DNA of 62,787 bases from Polyangia bacterium (lineage in GTDB: Bacteria; Myxococcota_A; Polyangia; Polyangiales; Polyangiaceae): the NCBI GenBank assembly GCA_030426145.1, contig JAUHZF010000009.1, positions 1 to 62,787 on the forward strand. The letters are read 5' to 3'. Of the stretch, positions 39,709-48,474 are shown piece after piece (positions within the stretch are counted from its first letter, which is position 1; each line of letters opens with the position of its first letter). The position numbers were made by a program, and so were the translations under genes. The notes under the pieces are model-generated. The model was not told the origin of the DNA. It made no database searches and was given only the letters and a program-made list of their open reading frames with translations.

Positions 39709-41436
39709 ATGCAGCCATCGCGGGGCGCTTCAGCCCTCACCTTCGTCTTCGCTTCTTCTCTCTTCTTCGCTTGTTCGGCGCCCGCGCCGGACCTCGGCGA
39801 GGTCGGCTCGCCGTTCACGGGGGTGTGGCAGCAAGAGCTGACGGCGACGAATCTGGCATCCCAGGATCGCCTAGGCTCCTCGGTCGCCGTCGACGGCGAC
39901 CTTCTCATCGCGGGCTTCCCCTTGGCGGGAGGTGGTAGCAACAGCGGGGCCGTGGCCGTCTATCGTCGGCAGAACGACGGGAGCTTTGCCGAGGAGGCCA
40001 TCCTCACGTCATCGAGCTCGGTGAGCAGTGGGTACTTCGGGGGGGCGGTCGCGCTCGATGGCGACACTGCGCTCATTGGAGCCTACGGTGAGGGGGCGAA
40101 CCTCACGGGAGCGGCCCACGTCGTGGTCCGCGACCCAAACACCGGCCTGTGGTCCGAGCAAGCCTTGCTCTCGCCCAGTGACGGCGACTCGACCGACTAC
40201 TTCGGATTCGAGGTCGCGCTCGACGGCGACATCGCTGCCGTAGGTTCGGTCAACTACGAGGTGCAGAGCGGGACGAGCAACGTGGGTGCGGTCTACATCT
40301 ACGTGCGCTCCGGCACGACGTGGACCCAGAGCTTCACCATCTCGCCTCCGACCAATGCCAACTTCCAATACTTCGGTAGGGCGCTGGCGCTCGAGGGCAA
40401 TCGTTTGGTGGTGGGGGCGCCCAAGGGGGCTGGCTCGAACTTGCCGGGACGAGCCCACGTCTACGAGAGCTCCGATGGGGGGCAGACCTGGGCCCTGCAA
40501 GCGACCTTCGTGGCCAGCGTGACTGCAGCTGCAGATCGGTTCGGACGCGAGGTCGCGCTGTCGGGAGATACCGCCATCGTCAACTCGGAGGCCAACAATG
40601 GCTACGCCGTGGTCTTCGAACGGGTCAATGGGACCTGGACCGAGCAAGAGGCGATCGCAGGTGCGACCGACTCTGGCTTCGGCCTCGCTCTCGCGGTTCG
40701 AGAGGACGTCTTGGCGGTGGGGGCGCCTTTTCGAGATCAACCAGCGACGAATGTCGGCGCCGTTCATCTCTACCGCCGCAGTGGTGGCACGTGGGCGCCA
40801 GAAGGCGACCTCGTGCCCAGCGGGCTCAGCGTCAATGCCAACATGGGGACTTCGGTCGCGCTTTCTGAGCACACCCTCGTGGTGGGAGCGCCGCTTCAGG
40901 CGACCGTCGTCACCGATGGAGGCGCGGTCTACGTGGCCCAGGTCGGCGGCGAGCTCGGGGATGCATGCACGGAGCCTGGTGACTGCCTGAGCGGCTTCTG
41001 CGTCGAGGGGCTGTGCTGCGACACCGCGTGCGACGAGGGCTGCGGCACCTGCGGGCTCAGCGGCAGCGAAGGAACGTGCAGCCCCGAGCCGAGCGGGACG
41101 ACGTGCCGAGAAGCGGCGGGCGCCTGTGATGCGGTCGAGACTTGCGATGGGACGGCGCTCAGTTGCCCTGTCGATGAGGCGGCACCAGATGGGAGCGCCT
41201 GCGACGGTGGCGTCTGCGAAGGCGGAGCGTGCGTCGACGATGGGTCCGGCGGCGCGAGCAGCGTCAGCGTGAGCGCGTCGAGCAGCGCCAGTACCTCAGG
41301 CGCAGGAGGCGGCGAGACCACGCCACCGGTCGAAGAGGGCGGCGGATGCACGGCATCCGGTCACAAGAAAGTAGGGCCGACGGGTTTGTGGTTGGGGATC
41401 CTGGCCGCCCTGGCACTCCGTCGCCGACGACGGTGA
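39709..41436 (+). CDS. FG-GAP repeat surface protein with MYXO-CTERM-like tail
   Basis: A 575-residue lipoprotein or secreted protein. N-terminal signal …FVFASSLFFAC with lipobox FFAC; about seven FG-GAP-type blades (repeated G-x2-VA-x-DGD-x-L-x-IG, about 50-420); a Cys-rich segment (about 425-510: CLSGFCVEGLCCDTACDEGCGTC); a Ser/Ala/Gly linker; and a C-terminal GC…TGLWLGILAALALRRRRR, i.e. Cys, membrane helix and basic end like the MYXO-CTERM sorting tail. RBS AAGGA precedes the ATG. Probably cell-surface exposed. Confidence 0.9.
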   Translation: MQPSRGASALTFVFASSLFFACSAPAPDLGEVGSPFTGVWQQELTATNLASQDRLGSSVAVDGDLLIAGFPLAGGGSNSGAVAVYRRQNDGSFAEEAILTSSSSVSSGYFGGAVALDGDTALIGAYGEGANLTGAAHVVVRDPNTGLWSEQALLSPSDGDSTDYFGFEVALDGDIAAVGSVNYEVQSGTSNVGAVYIYVRSGTTWTQSFTISPPTNANFQYFGRALALEGNRLVVGAPKGAGSNLPGRAHVYESSDGGQTWALQATFVASVTAAADRFGREVALSGDTAIVNSEANNGYAVVFERVNGTWTEQEAIAGATDSGFGLALAVREDVLAVGAPFRDQPATNVGAVHLYRRSGGTWAPEGDLVPSGLSVNANMGTSVALSEHTLVVGAPLQATVVTDGGAVYVAQVGGELGDACTEPGDCLSGFCVEGLCCDTACDEGCGTCGLSGSEGTCSPEPSGTTCREAAGACDAVETCDGTALSCPVDEAAPDGSACDGGVCEGGACVDDGSGGASSVSVSASSSASTSGAGGGETTPPVEEGGGCTASGHKKVGPTGLWLGILAALALRRRRR

Positions 41437-41472
41437 CCTCCGCGCGCGTGGCCGCTACCATCGCCGCGCGCG

Positions 41473-42063
41473 ATGGAACGGGACGACCGCGAGCTGCTCG
41501 AGTCTTGGCGAGAGGGCGACGCCCAGGCGGGCAACGCCCTCTTCGCCCGGCACTTCGATACGGTCTCCGGCTTCTTCGTCCGACGGGCTCCGGACGCCGT
41601 GGCCGATCTGGTCCAGACGACCTTCCTCGCCTGTGTCGAGTCCCGCGATCGCTTCCGCGCCGAGTCGACCTTTCGGAGCTTTCTCTTCGGGGTCGCGCGC
41701 ATCGAGCTGTTGGCCTTCTATCGCAAGCGGCGCGGCAAGGAAGTCGACTTCACGGTCAGCTCCATCGCCGATCTGGCCCGCACGCCGTCGAGCTTGGTGG
41801 CGGCGCAGGCCGAGGTGAACCGATTGCACGAAGCGCTCGCAGCCATCCCCGCCGATCTGCAGATGGCCCTCGAGCTGCACTACTGGGAAGGGCTCACCGG
41901 ACCAGAGCTGGCCGATGTGCTGGAGATCCCCGTGGGCACGGTTCGCTCACGGCTGCGGCGCGGTCGCGAGCAGCTTCACGAGCGGCTGAAGAAGGCCGGG
42001 GCGCAGATCCCCGGATTGGGCGATGACTTCGAGCAGCACCTCCGAGCCCGACGACCGGACTGA
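41473..42063 (+). CDS. ECF-type RNA polymerase sigma factor
   Basis: A 196-residue sigma factor with region 2 (about 20-85: ALFARHFDTVSGFFVRR, ADLVQTTFLACVESRDRFR) and region 4 (about 125-175: LHYWEGLTGPELADVLEIPVGTVRSRLRRGREQL). No anti-sigma factor is adjacent; instead its 3' end overlaps by 41 bases the start of a Ser/Thr kinase gene in another frame, so sigma activity may be controlled by phosphorylation. Upstream by 36 bases is the FG-GAP surface protein. Confidence 0.94.
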   Translation: MERDDRELLESWREGDAQAGNALFARHFDTVSGFFVRRAPDAVADLVQTTFLACVESRDRFRAESTFRSFLFGVARIELLAFYRKRRGKEVDFTVSSIADLARTPSSLVAAQAEVNRLHEALAAIPADLQMALELHYWEGLTGPELADVLEIPVGTVRSRLRRGREQLHERLKKAGAQIPGLGDDFEQHLRARRPD

Positions 42064-43573
42064 CGCTGCGTCCGCCGCGGACCGCATCGCTCGAAGCACG
42101 ACCCGCGCCGAGGTGGCAGCGTCGCTCTTCGGCGAAGCCCCGCCGGTGGTGGTGGGTCGCTTCGAGCTCGGTCGCTGCATCGGGCGCGGCGCGATGGGCA
42201 AGGTCTACGAAGCCTTCGATCCCACCCTCGAGCGCAAGGTGGCGCTCAAGGTCATCGCCGGGCGCCCCGGCATCTCGGCGGAGCGATTGCTCGACGAAGC
42301 GCGCGCCCTCGCTCGTCTCGACCATCCCCACGTGGTGACGATCCACGAAGCGGGGGTGACGGAGGATGGCGTCGTTCATTGCGCGATGGCGCTGCTCGAC
42401 GGTGAGGACCTCAGGACGCGATGGCGTGGCGCGCGTCCTCCGCGAGCGGAGGTGCTGGCCACCGTGCAGGCGATCGCGAGCGCCTTGGGGGCGTTGCACG
42501 AGCGCGGGGTGGTGCATCGGGATGTGAAGCCCGAGAACGTGGTCGTGGTCGAGGCGCGGCCCGTTCTGGTGGACTTCGGGGTGGCGCGCCAGACGCGGGC
42601 CGCCGGCGGCGACGTGGAGCGGGGCTACCCGGTGGCGGGCACGCCCGGGTACATGGCGCCCGAGCAGCGTGCCGGTGAACCCGGTGATTCCCGCAGCGAC
42701 CAGTACGCCCTCGCCATGCTGGCCGCCGAGGGGCTCTTCGGGGCGCGCCCAACGGAGGCGACCGATGGGGAGCTCGCGGTCGAGGTCCCCGAGGGCGGGG
42801 AGGAGGACCCACTCTGGCCATCGCTGGCGCGCGCGCTGTCGAGGGCGCCTCACGATCGATTTCCAACGGTGCTGGCCTTTGCCGAGGCCCTCGGGCGCGC
42901 GTCTTCATCCGGCCCACGGAAGAGGTGGGGCTACATGATGATTCCGTTGGGACTGGTGGCTGTGGTTGCGCTGGGTCTGTACCTGCGAACGCCCCGCGCG
43001 CCGGCAGCCTATGTGGTGGGTCCGATGATGCCTTCGGTGGTGACGACGGTGACGGTTCCTTCGCCCGAGCTCGGTCTCGAGGCGCCGACCCAGGCCGAGC
43101 CCCGCGCGCTCATTCGACGGGCGGTCGAGAAGATGAAGCAGGAAGGGCCGCCGGGCGCCGAGATCGTAGCGGCGAATTTCCCCCGCGTGCACGAGGGGCG
43201 GGTCGACGTCACGCATCCTGCAGCAGCGGTCGAGGTTCGGTTCGAGTGGATCGATCCCGCCGACTCGGCGCGGCACGGGGTCGCGTCGGTCTACTTCCGG
43301 GGAGGGCGCATCGAGCTCGAGCAGGATGAAGGCGGCATGTTCTATCGGGGGCGGCGCTTCGATCGCTACTTTCCCCTCGCGCTGCCATCCTGCTCGCTGG
43401 CGGATGCGATGCGCGCCGCCGATGGGCTCGACGGCGCGCCTCTGAACGTGAGCTGGGGTATGCGCTACGCACGCGATGATGAGGGGCACCTCACGTGGCA
43501 CATCCACGGGCGGCGCGGCGCGCAATGGCACGTCGACGCGGCCACGTGCGCCCTCGTCGAGCGCATCGACTGA
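42023..43573 (+). CDS. Serine/threonine protein kinase with one membrane helix
   Basis: A 516-residue Hanks-type kinase. Catalytic domain about 45-295: glycine loop GRGAMGKV, VALKVI (ATP-binding Lys), HRDVKPEN catalytic loop, DFGVAR, and APEQ. A transmembrane helix (about 307-325: MMIPLGLVAVVALGLYL) separates it from a C-terminal extracytoplasmic domain (about 330-516) of unknown fold. It overlaps the ECF sigma gene by 41 bases, so both are co-translated. Likely relays an envelope signal to the sigma factor (inference). Confidence 0.95.
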   Translation: MTSSSTSEPDDRTDAASAADRIARSTTRAEVAASLFGEAPPVVVGRFELGRCIGRGAMGKVYEAFDPTLERKVALKVIAGRPGISAERLLDEARALARLDHPHVVTIHEAGVTEDGVVHCAMALLDGEDLRTRWRGARPPRAEVLATVQAIASALGALHERGVVHRDVKPENVVVVEARPVLVDFGVARQTRAAGGDVERGYPVAGTPGYMAPEQRAGEPGDSRSDQYALAMLAAEGLFGARPTEATDGELAVEVPEGGEEDPLWPSLARALSRAPHDRFPTVLAFAEALGRASSSGPRKRWGYMMIPLGLVAVVALGLYLRTPRAPAAYVVGPMMPSVVTTVTVPSPELGLEAPTQAEPRALIRRAVEKMKQEGPPGAEIVAANFPRVHEGRVDVTHPAAAVEVRFEWIDPADSARHGVASVYFRGGRIELEQDEGGMFYRGRRFDRYFPLALPSCSLADAMRAADGLDGAPLNVSWGMRYARDDEGHLTWHIHGRRGAQWHVDAATCALVERID

Positions 43574-43574
43574 G

Positions 43575-43991
43575 CTACTTGCACACGATGGCGTCCTGCC
43601 GGTCCGGGCTCGCCTTCACCTCGTAGATCACCTCGCCGCAGCGCTGATTCACGTAGGCCTTCACCGTGTCGCCCGGGCCCATCCGGTAGACCTCGTGGGC
43701 GCTCGCCGCGAGGCGCGTCTGTTTCTGACTCCGCCCCACTTCGACGCAGAAGTCGACGGTGTCGGAGCAGCGGTTGATCACGTCGACCGCCACCTTCTCT
43801 CGGCGCGGGGAAGGGGCCTCGGGCTCGGGTGGGGGAAGCAGCGACGGCCCCCCCTGGTCCGACGGGGGCGTCGCGGTGACGGGCGTCGGGGTGGGCGGGG
43901 AAGCAGGAGTGGGGTCACCCATCTCGGGCGGGGGCGGGGACGAAGACGCGCAAGCAGGAACGAGAAGGACGAACAGGAGGATCTTTCGCAT
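43575..43991 (-). CDS. Small proline-rich lipoprotein
   Basis: A 138-residue lipoprotein: MRKILLFVLLVPACASS gives lipobox VPAC; a Pro/Thr-rich linker (about 18-65) is followed by a Cys-containing domain with INRCSDTVDFCVEVG and VNQRCGEVIYEV (four Cys in the mature part, possibly two disulfides). Convergent with the kinase gene, whose stop is two bases away. Function unknown; the C-terminal part is a small beta-domain by composition. Confidence 0.75.
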   Translation of the reverse strand: MRKILLFVLLVPACASSSPPPPEMGDPTPASPPTPTPVTATPPSDQGGPSLLPPPEPEAPSPRREKVAVDVINRCSDTVDFCVEVGRSQKQTRLAASAHEVYRMGPGDTVKAYVNQRCGEVIYEVKASPDRQDAIVCK

Positions 43992-44171
43992 GATGGGGAG
44001 CGGAGCGAGCGAGCCTTTGGGATCCCTAAGAGCAGGTTTTCGACGCCATTCGGATGGTGGACGACAAGACTAGGAACACGACATCTCGATGCAAAACGAA
44101 ACAGAACACTACATCATGTCTACCTAGATCCAGGCCTTTAGCGAGGAATGGGCCTTGCTGTACTCCCCGTC
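43992..44171. other. Divergent promoter region
   Basis: 180 bases between the small lipoprotein and the DUF1592-type gene. Composition shifts to more AT near 44060-44130, as expected for promoters; no confident -10/-35 pair can be assigned. Contains nothing else recognisable. Confidence 0.4.
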
Positions 44172-45767
44172 ATGCGACGCGGGATGCGATGGCTGGGTGT
44201 CTTCGGGGCGCTCGTGTTGGCGGCGAGCTGTCAGGGGAACATCGGTGATGGCGCCGATGGTGGACCACCAGGTGCCTGTGAGGTGGGGCCCGGGCATCGC
44301 GGGCTGCAGCGTCTGACGCGCGACGAGTACAACCAGACCGTCACCGATCTGTTCGGGATCACGACCGATCCGGCGGATGCCTTCCCGCCCGATTCGGCCA
44401 CCGACGGCTTCGACAACAACGCCAAGAGCCTCACCACCAGTCCCCAGCTCGCGAGCTTGCTGCTCACCGCCGCGGAGTCGGTCGCGGCAGAGGCCATGGC
44501 CACACGGTCGGCAGAGATCATCACCTGCGACCCCGTCGCCGAGGCCTGTCTCCGGACCGTGCTCTCGGACCTCGCCCTGCGGGTCTACCGACGCCCCGTC
44601 GAACCCGTCGAGCTCGACCAGCTCGTCACCCTCGTCGCGGACGCCCAGGCTGAAGGCGAGACCATCGAGGGAGGCATCGAGCACGCCCTCGCCGCGATGC
44701 TCGTGGCACCGCAGTTTCTGTACCGTGGCATTCCCATCCAAGCTCCCCCGGAAGGGGCGAGCGTGCGGAAGCTCGACGACTTCGCCCTTGCGACGCGCCT
44801 CTCCTACTTCCTGTGGGGCAGCACACCCGACGACGAGCTCCTCGCTGCAGCGCAGCGAGGGGACCTGAGCTCCGAGCTACGATCGCAGTTCGACCGCATG
44901 CTCGCGGACCCCAAAGCCGACGCGCTCTACACGTCCTTCGTTCGGCAATGGCTTCAGCTCGGCAAGCTCGCGTCTGCGACCCCCGACCCCACGCTCTATC
45001 CCGAGTTCGATGAGCAGCTCCGGGCGGAGATGGAGGAGGAGGTCCACCGCTTCTTCGACGATCTCCGCACGCGCGACGCCAGCCCGCTCGAGATCATCAC
45101 CAGCCAAGCGACGTTCGCCGGCGCTGGCCTCGCCGGGATCTACGGCGTGAGCGGACCGGCGGGGGATGCGCTGGAGCCGGTCACCACCGACCCCGATCAG
45201 CGCGCGGGGATCCTCACCATGCCCGCCATCTTGACCATGACCTCGAATCCCACCGAACCGAACATCGTGCGGCGCGGGGTTTGGCTCTCGGAGGCCATCC
45301 TATGCGTCAAACCTCCGCCCCCACCACCCGGGGTGAACCTCGAGCTTCCCGACGCGCCCGGTCTGAGCGAGCGGGAGCGGTTGGAGCGACACCGCTCCGA
45401 TCCGAGCTGCGCCAGCTGCCACGCGCTGATCGATCCTCTCGGCTTCGGCTTCGAGCACTACGACGCGCTCGGGCACTATCGTACCGAGGCTCACGGGGAG
45501 CCGGTCGACGCGGTGGGGCAGCTCCCCGATGGTCGTCCCTTCGACGGCATGGTCGAGCTGTCGAGCATGCTCACCGAAGACGCCGACTTCGCCCGGTGTC
45601 TCACGCAGAAGGTCGCCACCTACGCGCTCGGTCGCACGCTGGCCAGCGAGGAGGCCTGCGTCGTCGCCGGCATCGCCGCGGCCGAGGTCTCACCCGAGAG
45701 TCGCCTCAGCGACCTGCTGTGGGCCATCGTCAAATCCGAAGCCTTTCAATCGGAGGCCGTGCAATGA
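44172..45767 (+). CDS. DUF1592/DUF1588/DUF1595 cytochrome-type secreted protein
   Basis: A 531-residue lipoprotein from ATG 44172 (MRRGMRWLGVFGALVLAASC, lipobox AASC); an upstream ATG at 44148 is possible. Domain succession: DUF1587-like start (RLTRDEYNQTVTDLFG), DUF1595, DUF1592 (FALATRLSYFLWGSTPDDELL), DUF1588 with the heme-like CASCH motif in DPSCASCHALIDPLGFGFEHYD, and DUF1585 at the end (YALGRTL). This composite architecture is typical of Planctomycetes and Myxococcota. Its stop overlaps the start of a DUF1552 gene (ATGA), a conserved pairing. Function unknown, probably periplasmic redox. Confidence 0.9.
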   Translation: MRRGMRWLGVFGALVLAASCQGNIGDGADGGPPGACEVGPGHRGLQRLTRDEYNQTVTDLFGITTDPADAFPPDSATDGFDNNAKSLTTSPQLASLLLTAAESVAAEAMATRSAEIITCDPVAEACLRTVLSDLALRVYRRPVEPVELDQLVTLVADAQAEGETIEGGIEHALAAMLVAPQFLYRGIPIQAPPEGASVRKLDDFALATRLSYFLWGSTPDDELLAAAQRGDLSSELRSQFDRMLADPKADALYTSFVRQWLQLGKLASATPDPTLYPEFDEQLRAEMEEEVHRFFDDLRTRDASPLEIITSQATFAGAGLAGIYGVSGPAGDALEPVTTDPDQRAGILTMPAILTMTSNPTEPNIVRRGVWLSEAILCVKPPPPPPGVNLELPDAPGLSERERLERHRSDPSCASCHALIDPLGFGFEHYDALGHYRTEAHGEPVDAVGQLPDGRPFDGMVELSSMLTEDADFARCLTQKVATYALGRTLASEEACVVAGIAAAEVSPESRLSDLLWAIVKSEAFQSEAVQ

Positions 45768-47062
45768 GTCGTCGTTTCGATCGCCGTACCTTCCTCCGCG
45801 CCGCTGGCGTTGCCATTGGACTTCCGACCTTGGTTTCACTCACGGGAAGGCAGGCCAAGGCCGATCCGCCTCCGCCGGGGACCAAGCGTTTCGTCTCGCT
45901 CTTCTTCCCCAATGGGACCACCCGGCGCCAGGATTGGCAGCTCTCGGGGAGCGGCACCAACTACTCGATGGGCACGGCCCATACCTCCCTGGCGGCCTTC
46001 AAGAGCAAACTGTCGATGTTCGAGGGGCTCAACGGTACCCAAGGGGGCGCCCCAGACCATTCCCGGGGCACGGCCGAGTTCCTCACCGGGTCGTCGATCA
46101 GCGATAAGAACAACCCCCAGGTCGACATCTCGATCGACCAGGCCATCGCCGACGCGCTCAACCCCGCGACGCCCCTGCGCTCGCTGCACCTCGGCCCCAC
46201 ACCCTACCCCTCGGGCCCGCCTTCCGACACGGGCTGGGCGAGCGGTTACAACACGTACATCTCGTGGTCGTCTCCTACGGCCCCCAATCCTCCCCTCGAG
46301 AGCGCCAAGGTCGCCTTCGACCAGCTCTTCCTCACCGGGGGTGATCCGGGCGAGGCCGATCGGCGTCTGCGATTGCGCCAGTCGATCCTCGACCACACCG
46401 TGGAGCAGATCGACAGCCTTCAGCCGCGCCTCGGCAAGAGTGATCAGCAGAAGCTCGACGAGTACCTCACCGCGGTACGCGAAGTGGAAAAGGGCCTGCA
46501 GAACGGCGCCGCGGCCACGTGTGATCCGACGGCCGCGGCTCCGGCGGCCGGGCTCGACTTCCCGAGTCACACCCGCGCGATGATGGATGTGCTTCGACTC
46601 GCGCTGCAGTGCGACGCGACCCGCATCGCGACCTACTCGATGGACTACGGCTTCGGGAACAAGGACTTCACCTTCCTCGGCCATGGACCGCGGCGCCACC
46701 ACAACCTAGGTCACTCGGGCACCGCCCCCGACATCATCGCGGCCAACGAGGCGATCGTGAAGTGGTACATGGACCAGATCGCCTACTTCCTCGGCGTGCT
46801 CGATGGCGTCGACGAAGGCGGCGCAACCCTGCTCGACAACTGCGTGGTCTACATCGGCAGTGACGTTGGAGACGCCTGGTCCCACTCACACCAGAACCTC
46901 CCCTGCATGCTCGCCGGGGGCGGCGCGGGCACCCTCTCTCCCGGCCGGCTCATCGACGCCTCGGGCACGAGCTACGACAGCGTCCTGCTCGGTCTCGCCC
47001 ACGCCATGGGCGCCCCTTTGTCATCCTTCTCCGGTGCCACCTCACCCTTCACTGGCCTCTAG
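45764..47062 (+). CDS. DUF1552 family secreted protein
   Basis: A 432-residue protein with a Tat-like signal (RRTFLRAAGVAIGLPTLVSL after MSRRFD) and DUF1552 features: FVSLFFPNGT, LNGTQGGAPDHSRGTAEFLTG, IDQAIADAL, and GHGPRRHHNLGHSG with GSDVGDAWSHSHQNLP, which are sulfatase/alkaline-phosphatase-superfamily-like metal positions (inference). Overlaps the DUF1592-type gene by four bases; the two are usually encoded together. Exported, probably folded with cofactor. Confidence 0.9.
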   Translation: MSRRFDRRTFLRAAGVAIGLPTLVSLTGRQAKADPPPPGTKRFVSLFFPNGTTRRQDWQLSGSGTNYSMGTAHTSLAAFKSKLSMFEGLNGTQGGAPDHSRGTAEFLTGSSISDKNNPQVDISIDQAIADALNPATPLRSLHLGPTPYPSGPPSDTGWASGYNTYISWSSPTAPNPPLESAKVAFDQLFLTGGDPGEADRRLRLRQSILDHTVEQIDSLQPRLGKSDQQKLDEYLTAVREVEKGLQNGAAATCDPTAAAPAAGLDFPSHTRAMMDVLRLALQCDATRIATYSMDYGFGNKDFTFLGHGPRRHHNLGHSGTAPDIIAANEAIVKWYMDQIAYFLGVLDGVDEGGATLLDNCVVYIGSDVGDAWSHSHQNLPCMLAGGGAGTLSPGRLIDASGTSYDSVLLGLAHAMGAPLSSFSGATSPFTGL

Positions 47063-47095
47063 CCGCGCAGTGGAACGACGACGAAAACCGAGCGC

Positions 47096-47185
47096 GAGAC
47101 CGAGGACGACTTCGAGACCGAGGTCGAGTTCGAGACCGAGGACGAGGACGCGAACGAGATCGAGGACGCGAACGAGACCGAGATC
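47096..47185. repeat. Hexamer array: 15 units of GAGNNC type
   Basis: 90 bases in 6-base register (GAGACC, GAGGAC, GAGATC, GAGTTC and a few variants such as GCGAAC). On the other strand the unit is GNNCTC, the same CTCG-based family as the arrays at 8033 and 34189. Lies between two convergent genes, DUF1552 and the reverse transcriptase. Confidence 0.85.
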
Positions 47186-47234
47186 GATCGCCTCCCGTGC
47201 GATGGCCCCCCATGCTCCACTCGGAGCGGCCAGC

Positions 47235-48248
47235 TCAGTCGAGCTGAGCGAAGAGGGCGGCGAGCTTCTCGCCGCGGCGTGGTGAGGTGGCCGCTACCCA
47301 GGCGATGCGTCCTTTCAGGTGAGCGCGAAAGTCGGGGTGTTGGTCGCGGTTCTCCGCCTCGAGTCCGTTGCGTACGCAGTTGGTGAGCACGGCCCGCAGT
47401 TGGTCGTAGGCCGCACGAGGCACCTGCGGCTTGTCGTTGACCACGAGACCGCACAGCTCTTGGCGTTGGTTTCGCCGCATCACTCGGGTCTTGCGGAAGT
47501 TGACGGTGAAACCACAGTCGATGGCGATGGCGGCGATGTGCGGGACGAGCCGGTCGGCTCTGCGCGCCAGGTCTCCCGAGATGACGAGGTCGTCGGCGTA
47601 GCGGCTGTAGCGCCCGCCTACCGCTTCGGCGAGGCGGGACAGTCGGTGGTCGAGGCGGCGGGCGCAGAGGTTGGCCAGCGCCGGTGATGTGGGTGCGCCC
47701 TGCGGGAGGTGGCGCGAGATCACGTGACGGCGCAGGCGGTGGTGACGTTCGACGTCGTGCTCCGATTCGCAGGCCAAGGTCATGAGATGCGGCGGCAGCG
47801 ACGTGGTGCACAGGCCCGTCATCAGTCGCGCCACCTCGTCGCGGTAACCCAAGGAGGTCACCGCCCGCACCACCCATGCATGGCGCACCGAGGCGAAGAA
47901 GTCCTCGAGGTCGACGCGGATCACCACCGGCTGGCCGACGTGTTGCGCGGCGTGCTCGACCACCGAGCGACCACGTACGAACCCGCAAGCTGCGTCGTGC
48001 GCGGGAACGTGGTCGAAGACCTCCCGCAGCAGGGTGCGCTGCACGGTTTTGAGGCGCGTCTTGGGTCGCTCGATGAGGCGATGGCCTCCCGCGCGCTTTT
48101 TCAACCAGCGCCGATGGTAGTGATGCAGTCGAGGGTCGCGCTGACGGCGAAGCATGCCCCGCGGATCGGCCAGCCACATGAGTTGGGGCTCGGACAGCGA
48201 GAGGAAGGCGCAGAGTGCGGCCGGGTCGTCGAGCGGAGGGAGGGTCAT
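47235..48248 (-). CDS. Retron-type reverse transcriptase
   Basis: A 337-residue RT. RT motifs in order: GGHRLIERPK (0/1), GFVRGRSVVEHAAQHVGQ (the retron NAxxH region, here HAAQH), VIRVDLEDFFASV (motif A), HLPQGAPTSPALANL (motif B), RYSRYADDLVISG (catalytic YADD), GFTVNFRKTRV, and LCGLVVND, which aligns with the retron VTG…N thumb motif. No endonuclease, maturase or accessory domain. The upstream 10-157 bases contain a paired, structured region in the position of msr-msd. Downstream is only a hexamer array and a convergent gene, so no effector is encoded 3' of it. Confidence 0.9.
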   Translation of the reverse strand: MTLPPLDDPAALCAFLSLSEPQLMWLADPRGMLRRQRDPRLHHYHRRWLKKRAGGHRLIERPKTRLKTVQRTLLREVFDHVPAHDAACGFVRGRSVVEHAAQHVGQPVVIRVDLEDFFASVRHAWVVRAVTSLGYRDEVARLMTGLCTTSLPPHLMTLACESEHDVERHHRLRRHVISRHLPQGAPTSPALANLCARRLDHRLSRLAEAVGGRYSRYADDLVISGDLARRADRLVPHIAAIAIDCGFTVNFRKTRVMRRNQRQELCGLVVNDKPQVPRAAYDQLRAVLTNCVRNGLEAENRDQHPDFRAHLKGRIAWVAATSPRRGEKLAALFAQLD

Positions 48249-48257
48249 CGTAAGAAG

Positions 48258-48405
48258 CGCGCCGGACCCGACGTGCCTCCAGCCTCGTGAGGCGCAGCCC
48301 GTGGAGCGGGCCCTTTCCTCCGGAGAGGAACGGTTAGGTCAGTTCGTACCCCCGGGGTAGCCCCGGAGCGCGTTGGCAGAGCCGTCGCAGCTCGGGCCCG
48401 GCGCG
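48258..48405 (-). ncRNA. Candidate retron msr-msd RNA
   Basis: Read on the minus strand, a 14-base segment (48405-48392, a1) pairs with a 14-base segment (48271-48258, a2) 9 bases before the RT start: 13 Watson-Crick pairs and one G-U. In retrons such a1/a2 pairing closes the template RNA and the branching G follows a1 directly; here the base after a1 is G at 48391 in the context GAGC. The 120 bases between hold hairpins at 48352-48366 (6-bp stem, 3-base loop), 48315-48330 (6 bp, 4-base loop) and 48277-48306 (CTCCA/TGGAG enclosing GCCT/AGGC). RNA production is inference. Confidence 0.65.
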
Positions 48406-48436
48406 GGGCCAACCTATCACCGGGGCGGGGCCGAGT

Positions 48437-48469
48437 CGTGGCGCACGCGTTTCGCTTCGGCGTGCCACG
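48437..48469 (-). terminator. Strong hairpin after the YihY gene
   Basis: CGTGGC … GCCACG with an inner ACGC/GCGT, just six bases after the stop of the upstream membrane-protein gene. Likely a transcription terminator or mRNA end; no U-run follows, so factor-independent termination is uncertain. It would separate the YihY transcript from the retron RNA. Confidence 0.5.
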
Positions 48470-48474
48470 AACAC

